DNA from: a virus
IMG/VR virus record: IMGVR_UViG_3300044712_000322
Span: 1-30,433 of that record
DNA: 30,433 bases
Direction: 5' to 3' (one strand)
Shown here: in pieces, positions 23,214-29,404 of the stretch
Layout: each line of letters opens with the position of its first letter
Numbering within the stretch: position 1 is the stretch's first letter
The notes under the pieces: model-generated
Told to the model about the DNA's origin: nothing
The model's input: only the letters and a program-made list of their open reading frames with translations
Database searches by the model: none
Program-made: the position numbers and the translations under genes

Positions 23214-23378
23214 TTAGCAAATACCATACCAATGATGTTCAAAATACCAAGCCCATGCTAAACTTCGTATTCTTTTATCCCAAAGTTTTTTATTAATCAA
23301 GTCCATTAAAAATTCATTTGATAAAAACTCATAAGGTGTTTTTGTAAAGAAGTAACATCTATTTCTAACTCTAAACAT
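23214..23378 (-). CDS. Small basic aromatic-rich protein, 54 residues
   Basis: The start is ATG at 23378 with AAAGGTGGAAA upstream. The peptide reads MFRVRNRCYFFTKTPYEFLS and ends AWAWYFEHHWYGIC. It is basic, with many Trp and Tyr. No family is recognised. Confidence 0.55.
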   Translation of the reverse strand: MFRVRNRCYFFTKTPYEFLSNEFLMDLINKKLWDKRIRSLAWAWYFEHHWYGIC

Positions 23379-23459
23379 TTTCCACCTTTGTAAAAAGTAT
23401 TGCCTACATTGCACCGCAATTAAACCAAGATTGTGCCAATTGCCCGGTTCAATAATGCG

Positions 23460-24122
23460 CTAGGACTGCCAGGGAGCCTTGGGGAAGGGCAATGCAGGGT
23501 GTGAGGTAAGCAAAGGCGCTTCCTGGACGTTTGGCACGGCAGAGGATGGCGCAGGAAAGGCGCTGGGAGCAAGGTGCAAGCCGTTTTGATCAAGAGTAAC
23601 AATTTCAGAATCAACTTGAATAATACCGCCTTCTTGAGCCAGTGCGTCTTGCTGACGGACAAAGGCAATTACGTCAGGATCGCCACTATTCAATAAAGCA
23701 AGCCGCGCACCTTGACCACGCAAATTAATGTTCAACTGGCTAAGGTCCGGCTGCTTCAAATTTAAACTTTCATTTTTACCAATGCAGTTTTTACAAATAC
23801 CACCATTTCGTTGTGTAAGATTGCTATATGCAATTTCCTTTTCAATGTTGCATTTAACGCATACACACTTCCAATAACCCATGCTTTTCCGTTTTTCAGT
23901 AAATGAAATTACTTTCCAAGTTCCGAAAAGTTTTCCTGTCAAATCATTTTTATTATTATCACAAACACACTTAAAAATCATTGTTTCAAATGCGCTTACG
24001 CTAACTTCGTTGTATCTGCCACACTCGCAAATAACAATTACGAAATTAGGATCATTTCGCATTTCATTAAAGCCAATTGCCCACAGTTTGCCGTGTTTTT
24101 GGCCGATAATATCGCTTATCAT
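23460..24122 (-). CDS. Tandem Cys-rich (zinc-binding-like) protein with Pro-rich tail
   Basis: A 220-residue protein. Residues 1-55 and 56-115 are two copies of one domain: IIGQKHGKLWAIGF / LTGKLFGTWKVISF, then CEC / CVC-x-x-C, and closing CVC / CKNC pairs (Cys32, 34, 52, 54 and Cys86, 88, 91, 110, 113). The pattern 'G..fG.w.vi......W.C.C..C....v....L..G....C..C' is that of the zinc-binding modules found next to phage HNH and AP2 domains, here without any nuclease motif. Residues 120-220 are low-complexity, Pro- and Ala-rich and GC-rich (23461-23560). AAGGGAG precedes the start, and a good promoter lies at 24156-24183. The first copy has lost one Cys, so it may bind metal differently. The function is unknown. 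Confidence 0.68.
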   Translation of the reverse strand: MISDIIGQKHGKLWAIGFNEMRNDPNFVIVICECGRYNEVSVSAFETMIFKCVCDNNKNDLTGKLFGTWKVISFTEKRKSMGYWKCVCVKCNIEKEIAYSNLTQRNGGICKNCIGKNESLNLKQPDLSQLNINLRGQGARLALLNSGDPDVIAFVRQQDALAQEGGIIQVDSEIVTLDQNGLHLAPSAFPAPSSAVPNVQEAPLLTSHPALPFPKAPWQS

Positions 24123-24155
24123 GGTTCAATCTCCCTTGGCGGTATCGCCATAATG

Positions 24156-24183
24156 ATTATATGCCCTTTTGCCTGTTCGTCAA
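24156..24183 (-). promoter_or_regulatory. Strong sigma70-like promoter for the 23460 gene
   Basis: Minus strand: TTGACG at 24183-24178, 16-base spacer, perfect TATAAT at 24161-24156, about 34 bases before the ATG at 24122. Confidence 0.78.
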
Positions 24184-24189
24184 GGCCGG

Positions 24190-24470
24190 ATAAACTCATA
24201 TCCAAAATATTTATACTTACTTATCACTTATATATATTCATAATAATTAATAATAATATAATAATAATAAATAATAATAATATATATCAACAATATCAAT
24301 AGGTGTAACGTTCTAACACTTTTCCAATAAAAAATTTTGTGATATGATAATACGATATCAATATCAAGATAATTTATTTTTATCTATAAAGTGATAAAAT
24401 ATCAATATCAAACCTGAAAATTTTTCATTATTTTTGTTATACTTGTGTAAGCTGACTACTTGCAACACTT
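24190..24470. other. AT-rich non-coding region, candidate replication origin
   Basis: No gene fits here. It is very AT-rich, with a TAA-type simple repeat at 24241-24285, two exact copies of ATATCAATATCAA (24355-24367 and 24399-24411) and an imperfect third at 24284-24300. Iteron-like repeats beside an AT tract are common at phage origins, and the primase-helicase gene lies about 2 kb away. No classic DnaA box (TTATCCACA) was found in it. Confidence 0.45.
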
Positions 24471-24791
24471 AAACGTTATTTTGCCATTAGAAAATCATTA
24501 GAATGAATTATACCAAGTATAATTATTACATTATCTTTGATAAAAAGATATTTACGATGATATAGAAATGGAATAGCGCGATAAGCACATATAAAAAGTA
24601 GTGCTGAGTCGAGGGGAGTGTGAGCAGGGCAAGTGCGATCTGATATCAAAGATAAAAAACGAGATGGCCGTTGCATGCGGTGCTGTAAAGTGTGGGCACG
24701 GTGTAAGCCTAGAGCCGCTGTTTCATTGCGCTTGGCCTTAGACGCGACAAAGCCGCTAGTTAGGCGGCTTTGTGAAGGTGTGGAGGATGAA
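24471..24791. other. Non-coding stretch of unclear content
   Basis: A long frame crosses this stretch on the minus strand, but it has no binding site and an unnatural composition, so it is not called as a gene. Visible items: a palindrome TTATAC-CAA-GTATAA (24508-24522), a spaced inverted repeat TATCTTTGATA / TATCAAAGATA (24532-24542, 24644-24654), a GC-rich patch (about 24600-24780) with one TGCCCACA octamer, and a hairpin at its end. Confidence 0.4.
24747..24773 (-). terminator. Hairpin terminator after the 24792 gene
   Basis: A perfect 10-bp stem ACAAAGCCGC / GCGGCTTTGT with a seven-base loop lies 19 bases after the stop. The T-run is short (TTTG inside the stem), so strength may be moderate. 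Confidence 0.6.
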
Positions 24792-25172
24792 TTAGTATAA
24801 AAGTTCAATGGGTGTGAAAAGTTTTGCAAATTCTGAATTTTGAATTTGTTCTGCTGTTAACATTATCGGTAGTTCAATTTTATAAGTATTGTGATCAATC
24901 AATTGCTTAATAATTTTAATTGCTTCTTGTAATCCGATGTTTTCGCCACCTAAAAACTTTCGAAGTGTTTTAATAGCTTCAATTTTGTTTGATTCAATTA
25001 TAGGATTTGAATAAAGTTTGATTGCTTTGTAAGTTTTTTCTGTTGGCTGCTTTTCTTCGTGTCGCTTTATCAAATGATCAACAGTTTTCATTTCAAGTTC
25101 TACTTTTTCACGATACATCTTTAGCAATTCAAGATCAAAAGTAATCAGGGTTTCAAGCGATATGAAAACCAT
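24792..25172 (-). CDS. Unknown protein with a ribosomal L7/L12 C-terminal-like motif
   Basis: The start is ATG at 25172 (126 residues), seven bases after AGGAG; the longer reading from 25232 has a hydrophobic leader that belongs to the small gene at 25183. Residues about 76-106 (NKIEAIKTLRKFLG then GLQEAIKIIKQLID) follow the 'K...IK.vR...glGLkeAk..v' pattern of the L7/L12 C-terminal domain. The rest is helical and charged (LLKMYREKVELEMKTVDHLI). Similar motifs occur in unrelated small phage proteins. Its role is unknown; contact with translation or a mimic of L7/L12 can only be guessed. Confidence 0.62.
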   Translation of the reverse strand: MVFISLETLITFDLELLKMYREKVELEMKTVDHLIKRHEEKQPTEKTYKAIKLYSNPIIESNKIEAIKTLRKFLGGENIGLQEAIKIIKQLIDHNTYKIELPIMLTAEQIQNSEFAKLFTPIELLY

Positions 25173-25182
25173 TGTGTGACTC

Positions 25183-25281
25183 CTAGAAAAATAGAAAAAA
25201 AAGAACGATTGCGAAACCGCAACCGATGACAAGGGCGCGGATGAAGCTAACGTTTTCGAGGCAGGGAATGGAAGGATTCAT
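25183..25281 (-). CDS. Very small membrane peptide, 32 residues
   Basis: ATG at 25281 after GGAGGAAAAC. The peptide reads MNPSIPCLENVSFIRALVIG and ends CGFAIVLFFLFF: a single C-terminal transmembrane span with a short N-terminal tail. The stop (25183) is just before the AGGAG of the next gene. The function is unknown. Confidence 0.62.
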   Translation of the reverse strand: MNPSIPCLENVSFIRALVIGCGFAIVLFFLFF

Positions 25282-25358
25282 GTTTTCCTCCGGTTGGTGG
25301 TGGATTCGCGTAAAGCCGTTCCCGGTTATGGTTCTGTTGTTTAGAAATGATCGGACAC

Positions 25359-25586
25359 TTACTTAATTAGATTCATGACAGCTTCTTTAATTTCGTAATC
25401 AGACATTCCGTTAAGGCTTTCTGCTTCTTCATCATTAAGAACGGGGCCGGAAATGGAACCGACAAGAGTTTCCAGCATATCAGAACAAAACTGTTCAGGA
25501 GAAATCAAAGCGAAATCGGCGCGGCTGTAATTCATGCTCATCATGTCTGCCATCTTCGCCAGGGTTTCTTGTTTCTGATTGCTCAT
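25359..25586 (-). CDS. Small acidic helical protein, 75 residues
   Basis: The start is ATG at 25586 after GGAGAAACCC; the frame runs further upstream but crosses the promoter. The sequence includes QETLAKMADMMSMNYSRADF, SPEQFCSDMLETLVGSI and NDEEAESLNGMSDYEIKEAV. It is driven by promoter copy C. No family is recognised. Confidence 0.65.
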   Translation of the reverse strand: MSNQKQETLAKMADMMSMNYSRADFALISPEQFCSDMLETLVGSISGPVLNDEEAESLNGMSDYEIKEAVMNLIK

Positions 25587-25605
25587 GGGTTTCTCCGATG
25601 CAACA

Positions 25606-25634
25606 AGTATAGGTTCACCGCTCAACTCTGTCAA
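25606..25634 (-). promoter_or_regulatory. Early promoter, TTGACAGAGTT type (copy C)
   Basis: Minus strand: TTGACA at 25634-25629, 17-base spacer beginning GAGTTGAGCGG, TATACT at 25611-25606, then GTTGCATCGGAGAAACCC and the ATG at 25586. It has the best boxes of the three copies. Confidence 0.82.
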
Positions 25635-25677
25635 GTGATTTCGAAAAGAAAATTCAAATATTTTTTTTGAAGGCATG

Positions 25678-25710
25678 AAAAAGGGCCGGGATCAACGATC
25701 CACCGGCCCT
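25678..25710 (-). terminator. Rho-independent terminator (distal of a tandem pair)
   Basis: Arms AGGGCCGG / CCGGCCCT enclose an inner GATC/GATC stem and are followed on the minus strand by TTTTTCATG. It lies just upstream of promoter copy C and insulates it. Confidence 0.82.
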
Positions 25711-25775
25711 AGGGTGTGCAACCCCGCTCAAACACCCCAGGCAAGCATGGAGCCAGCGGCGGGGCTGCGCAAGAC

Positions 25776-25812
25776 AAAGAAAAACGGCCAGCAGTGGGAT
25801 TTGCTGGCCGTT
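25776..25812 (-). terminator. Rho-independent terminator (proximal, end of the candidate sRNA)
   Basis: A perfect 11-bp stem AACGGCCAGCA / TGCTGGCCGTT with an eight-base loop, followed on the minus strand by TTTTTCTTTG. Confidence 0.9.
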
Positions 25813-25860
25813 CCACCCATTGCCGCTACGCCGTCTCTCAAGCGGTCGTAGCACCTGAAA
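25780..25860 (-). ncRNA. Candidate small RNA, about 81 nt
   Basis: Downstream of the sigma70-like boxes at 25866-25893 the minus strand reads through hairpin 1 (GCTACG-A-CCG, nine-base loop, CGG-CGTAGC; 25825-25852), a short linker (GCAATGGGTGG), and the terminator hairpin 25783-25812 with its T-run. No ORF fits. A 3' UTR element of the 25905 gene is the alternative. It is not a tRNA: no T-arm consensus is present. Confidence 0.45.
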
Positions 25861-25865
25861 GTCCT

Positions 25866-25893
25866 AGAATACTATTTGCAATTAAGGTTTCAA
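25866..25893 (-). promoter_or_regulatory. Candidate promoter of the small RNA
   Basis: Minus strand: TTGAAA at 25893-25888, 16-base spacer, TATTCT at 25871-25866. It lies wholly between the stop at 25905 and the hairpins. Confidence 0.5.
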
Positions 25894-25904
25894 GTCATGC
25901 AAAG

Positions 25905-26180
25905 TTAATGCCAAGTAATCTGATTTTCCACATAATAAACATGACCACATTTACAATAAGTCCACCCTGAGTTTTCATCTTCATTATCACTCGTATAATT
26001 CCATATACCACAATTTCGACATTGAGAATGATTAGAAAAAACTTCGTGCATTAATTCATCAATATATTTCAATCTTTTTGAATTGTTTTTGGTTTTTTCA
26101 ACATAAGGTTTCATGCCATCGGAAAGCATGGGTTTGTAATAAATATGAAAATCCGATAAAAAGCTATGCTTTATTTTCAT
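25905..26180 (-). CDS. Zinc-ribbon protein downstream of the primase-helicase
   Basis: A 91-residue protein: a basic, helical first half (KPYVEKTKNNSKRLKYIDEL), then CRNCGIWNYTS and YCKCGHVYYVENQ, giving two Cys pairs of a zinc ribbon. The ATG follows the primase stop by one base, so they are likely translated together. A role with the replication protein is plausible but not shown. Confidence 0.72.
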   Translation of the reverse strand: MKIKHSFLSDFHIYYKPMLSDGMKPYVEKTKNNSKRLKYIDELMHEVFSNHSQCRNCGIWNYTSDNEDENSGWTYCKCGHVYYVENQITWH

Positions 26181-26181
26181 A

Positions 26182-28455
26182 TCAAGTCCGTTGTGTTACA
26201 GCAAAGCATTTTTGCTTATGTCCAAACTCGCGTTCAATTTGACCTATTGGAACTTCCTGTAATTCACCTTGATCAATCAAGCCTGCAATAGCCCGTTTCA
26301 ATGCAAAAGTAGCGCCCATCTTATCAGTTCTGAAACAAGAAATAGGCGCTAGTCTTTGATTTAAATATTTGTATGGAATAATAAACATTTCATGCATTTT
26401 TTTATCAAGCTTGTATTTTTCTGCAACACCTTTTGTTGTAATGTATTCTTGACAAATTCTAGATAATTCTTTTTGTTGTGTAAAATCAGTATTGTTAGTG
26501 CTTACTTCACCTTCTTCGAATTTTGAAATGATATTAAAGTTATCGTAATTAATAATGCCAATCGCCCATTCTGCATCCTGCCTTGTGATTACAGGAAAGA
26601 AAGGATTATTGCCCACAGCTACCAAAGCCGCTAATTTCATTGCTTTTACATGACTGCGTGTCCAAAGTTCATTTGATACGCCTATTGCATCCTGTTTATT
26701 AATTTCAACATTGCATTTATTTTTATTATATTCATCAAAAATTCTTGCTGCGTGTTCATCTAACTTAACTGTAATTACTGCTTTGTTTGAAATGAGCATT
26801 AAAGAGTTAGACGCAATACCTGAAATTTTTTGTATTAATTCAGGTGATGGTTTGATCATGTAATGATTGTTGTTTGGATCGCATCGCAAACCCAAGTATT
26901 CGAAGGTGGTAAATCGAGGTAATAGACCTTCTGAAATCAAATCTTCATCTAACAGCCGGTAATACTTTTCCGGCGTGCATTCCCCTAGAAATGAGAAGCA
27001 AGGCGCATTCAAGGTATGTGTATTTTTGTCTTTGTCTGAATAAACAATTCCGCCAAGCGTTTGCCCATTGCCTGATTTATTGTATAAATTCAAAAACATT
27101 CGTCGCAAGCCGGTCAAATTTGAATTAGCATTTTGACTTGTCAATTGTTTGAGCATCATTGCAAATTCGGTAAGCACTGACATAAAACATGGATTTTGAT
27201 CCAGATGTTTTACTAGACCTTGTGGTGATGCAAATTCAGCCGGACCAATAAAGCTTGTTACTGTGGGAACAGTCTTTTTTACTTCTGCAATAATTTTATC
27301 AATTCCCTTTGCCATTGCTTCTTTGCCGCGCCCTGTTTTTGCCAATAAAACAAAATAATTATTTAAACCGGTTCCGGAAACATTGTAACTTTTACCGCAC
27401 AGCGCAGACATTAGCGCAAGTGAGGCTACAAGGGAAATTTCCTTTACCGGATAGATTGATTGTGCATAAATAAATTCCGCAATCTCTCCCACAATTCCAG
27501 ATGGAAAGGAATACGGATTAGGCGGCTTTGGTCGTTCTTTCATAAGCTTCCCAGGCTTAGAAAGTTGAATCTCCATTTGTTCACGCAAGCCTGTTAAATC
27601 AATAGGCGGAAGCATGCGGTCAAATGATTTATTAATCATGTATGCTATATAGTCTTCTCTATTGGCTTTTTTGCGTTTGCCTAAAGCTGAATTTCTAAAA
27701 ATTCGCTTGATCTGATTTTTATTTTGTGTATAGAATGCAACAATGTTAATTAACGCAAAATCAGCTTCTGATTGTGATGAATAGTATTGAGTCCAGTTTC
27801 CTGTATAAAGATTTTTGAATTTTTCGCCGTTTGATGCATCGGCAGCTTTCATCAATACTTCATCATCTGTAAACTTTTGCTCTAGCTCACCTTCATAAAT
27901 TACATTTGTTTTATTTCCGCCCATTTCTTGCCAAAGCATTGATATTAAGTCTTGCTTTGGTGCAATTGGTGCGGAATTGAATACATCGCCAGTCATCGTC
28001 ATATAGCGAGCCGTAGAATAAATTTCTACTGCGTGCTTACGTCTTCCAGATGGGACTTGGCCTTTTACAATAATATGCAAGCCTTGACCTGAAGGCGATT
28101 TTTCACTATAACTTGAAAATGCATCGTGAATTTTTATTTGTCGTTCCATGATTTGCGCTGGGTTTTCATATTTCAATTTACCATCTTTATCAAACTCAAA
28201 TGGATTATCTAAATCAATAAATGTATATGGGTCTGCCTCGGTCAAAACAAAGCCGATACCGGAAAAGCCGCCGTTTAAATATGTATTGCAAGCTTCATTA
28301 AAGCTAGCCCATGTTTCAGGCTCGGTTACATCTGCCAAGCGGTTAGAATGTGGGCAATACGGAACCTTTGTAGGCTTGCCGTTTTGGGTTTCTTCATACT
28401 TCCAGACGCACCATTGTCTATACCGTGTTAATTCTTCCGGTATATTTTGGAACAT
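26182..28455 (-). CDS. Primase-polymerase (AEP, NrS-1 type) fused to DUF3987-like helicase
   Basis: A 757-residue replication protein. Residues 1-165 are an archaeo-eukaryotic-type primase-polymerase of the NrS-1 group: WCVWKYEETQNGKPTKVPYC, FSGIGFVLTEADPYTFIDLD with metal ligands Asp81 and Asp83, SPSGQGLHIIV with His127, and EIYSTARYMTMTG with Glu144. Residues about 230-280 form a helical primase C-terminal domain. Residues 310-757 resemble the DUF3987 helicase domain, with a Walker A-like LAKTGRGKEA at 371-380 (Glu where Ser or Thr is usual) and a Walker B candidate FMSVLTEF at about Glu430. This enzyme class can start DNA synthesis without a separate primase, laying primers and unwinding DNA at the fork. 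AAGGGTGG stands before the ATG. It is the first large gene leftward from the divergent promoter. Confidence 0.88.
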   Translation of the reverse strand: MFQNIPEELTRYRQWCVWKYEETQNGKPTKVPYCPHSNRLADVTEPETWASFNEACNTYLNGGFSGIGFVLTEADPYTFIDLDNPFEFDKDGKLKYENPAQIMERQIKIHDAFSSYSEKSPSGQGLHIIVKGQVPSGRRKHAVEIYSTARYMTMTGDVFNSAPIAPKQDLISMLWQEMGGNKTNVIYEGELEQKFTDDEVLMKAADASNGEKFKNLYTGNWTQYYSSQSEADFALINIVAFYTQNKNQIKRIFRNSALGKRKKANREDYIAYMINKSFDRMLPPIDLTGLREQMEIQLSKPGKLMKERPKPPNPYSFPSGIVGEIAEFIYAQSIYPVKEISLVASLALMSALCGKSYNVSGTGLNNYFVLLAKTGRGKEAMAKGIDKIIAEVKKTVPTVTSFIGPAEFASPQGLVKHLDQNPCFMSVLTEFAMMLKQLTSQNANSNLTGLRRMFLNLYNKSGNGQTLGGIVYSDKDKNTHTLNAPCFSFLGECTPEKYYRLLDEDLISEGLLPRFTTFEYLGLRCDPNNNHYMIKPSPELIQKISGIASNSLMLISNKAVITVKLDEHAARIFDEYNKNKCNVEINKQDAIGVSNELWTRSHVKAMKLAALVAVGNNPFFPVITRQDAEWAIGIINYDNFNIISKFEEGEVSTNNTDFTQQKELSRICQEYITTKGVAEKYKLDKKMHEMFIIPYKYLNQRLAPISCFRTDKMGATFALKRAIAGLIDQGELQEVPIGQIEREFGHKQKCFAVTQRT

Positions 28456-28545
28456 TAGCCACCCTTGAAATTGAAGCTATTGCATTAATTTTCCAATTTT
28501 ACACAATAAGTTACATTATTTAATTGTGTTTGATAATTAAATTCA

Positions 28546-28743
28546 TTATTTGACTTTGTTTTCTAGATAATTTTTTAGTGTTTCAATTCGATTAACAGAA
28601 GGATCTTCAATTTTATTTTGAGAAAGGCTTTTTAACCATCCTTCGGGGATGGTCGTTTCCATCGAAATGATACCCAAAGTCATCCATACCGGACGATTTC
28701 TTAATAGTTCGATAGTCTTATCCCTTAGATCGGTTGTAATCAT
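28546..28743 (-). CDS. Small helix-turn-helix DNA-binding protein
   Basis: A 65-residue protein: DLRDKTIELLRNRPVWMTLG, then ETTIPEGWLKSLSQNKIEDPSVNRIETLKNYL. This is the pattern of small phage HTH proteins in which the recognition helix is followed by 'WL..f..g.i..PSvnriE.Ly.yL'. AGAGG lies six bases before ATG. It is the first gene transcribed leftward from the palindromic promoter at 28804-28843, so autoregulation through that palindrome is a natural hypothesis. It is a repressor or activator candidate for early gene control. Confidence 0.75.
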   Translation of the reverse strand: MITTDLRDKTIELLRNRPVWMTLGIISMETTIPEGWLKSLSQNKIEDPSVNRIETLKNYLENKVK

Positions 28744-28804
28744 TCCAGCCTCTGTAATAGATGATGCATGATGTAACTTTGGAAATTTTTTCTGCCCAAA
28801 AGAA

Positions 28805-28833
28805 AATCTACCCTTGACACTCTAGCCTGTCAA
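28805..28833 (-). promoter_or_regulatory. Leftward promoter inside the palindrome
   Basis: Minus strand: TTGACA at 28833-28828, 17-base spacer, TAGATT at 28810-28805. It drives the HTH gene and the primase-helicase operon. Confidence 0.75.
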
Positions 28834-28842
28834 GGGTAGATT
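28814..28842 (+). promoter_or_regulatory. Rightward promoter inside the palindrome
   Basis: Plus strand: TTGACA at 28814-28819, 17-base spacer, TAGATT at 28837-28842. It drives the MazG-like, unknown and Sak4-like genes. Same boxes and spacing as the leftward promoter. Confidence 0.75.
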
Positions 28843-28891
28843 TGGTCCTGGCACGAAACACTTCTTAAACGGTCAATCTGGAGTCTATGAA

Positions 28892-29404
28892 ATGGATAAT
28901 CTAGAATACGTCAGACTTGTGGATCAGCACAAAAGCATCAAATATAATGGAGAGAATGTAAATATTGAACGTTTTATTAAATCAATTGAATTATTAATTA
29001 CAGATTTTAGATTTATTGATTATTACAAAACAAAAATGTTTTCAGAATCAAATAAAAAAGAATTTGCAAATGAATTTTCTTTTAGCAATTGTTCACAGCT
29101 ACCGTATCAATTTAAAAATTACGATGAAGGCGTGGAATTAATAAATTCTATTCTAAATATTGCAAGTGAAAGCCGATATCTTTTAGAAATTCTTTTGTTT
29201 ATTTTTAAGAATAAAAATATTGTTCCTATTTCTGATTTCAAGCGTTCTACTTCTGAAATTTTTCAACACATGGCAGTAATTTCTAAGTTTTGTGAAATTA
29301 GTTTTGAAGAAATGCAAATTGCAAATATAGAAAAATTGCGAAAAAACAATGATTGTTGCAAAAAATACAAAGTAAATGGAATTGAAATTGAGTTTATAAA
29401 ATGA
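28892..29404 (+). CDS. MazG-like protein with degenerate metal site
   Basis: A 170-residue protein, first gene of the rightward operon, with GGAG eight bases before ATG. The second half has the MazG/NTP-pyrophosphohydrolase layout: ASESRYLLEILLFIF, then a helix STSEIFQHMAVISKFCEISF and EEMQIANIEKLRKN, which matches the usual 'isleev..aNieKL..R'. However, the ExxD pair is ExxQ (Glu122, Gln125), and the first ExxE is incomplete (Glu99 with Arg95/Tyr96 before it). Catalysis may be lost or changed. A regulatory or structural role, or a different substrate, is possible. The N-terminal 75 residues are of unknown type. Confidence 0.6.
   Translation: MDNLEYVRLVDQHKSIKYNGENVNIERFIKSIELLITDFRFIDYYKTKMFSESNKKEFANEFSFSNCSQLPYQFKNYDEGVELINSILNIASESRYLLEILLFIFKNKNIVPISDFKRSTSEIFQHMAVISKFCEISFEEMQIANIEKLRKNNDCCKKYKVNGIEIEFIK

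Larger units (their letters stand above)
28804..28843. repeat. Perfect 16-bp inverted repeat holding two face-to-face promoters
   Basis: Arms AAATCTACCCTTGACA (28804-28819) and TGTCAAGGGTAGATTT (28828-28843) surround CTCTAGCC. Each arm carries the -35 box of one promoter and the -10 box of the other. Likely also an operator. Confidence 0.9.

Noticed and set aside
24241-24287. Possible CRISPR-like or tandem array (TAA repeats)
   Set aside because: A simple AT microsatellite with no spacers or constant repeat unit.
24476-24829. 117-codon minus-strand open frame
   Set aside because: No ribosome binding site, low-complexity unnatural protein, and it runs across the terminator of the 24792 gene.
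25654-25854. 66-codon minus-strand frame
   Set aside because: It covers two terminators and the candidate small RNA, and its composition is that of GC-rich non-coding DNA.
25780-25860. tRNA-like element
   Set aside because: Two hairpins only; no T-arm consensus, no acceptor stem and an intrinsic terminator at the 3' end.
28804-28843. Palindrome read as a bidirectional terminator
   Set aside because: No transcripts converge here: genes on both sides diverge from it, and the arms hold promoter boxes with ideal 17-base spacing in both directions.
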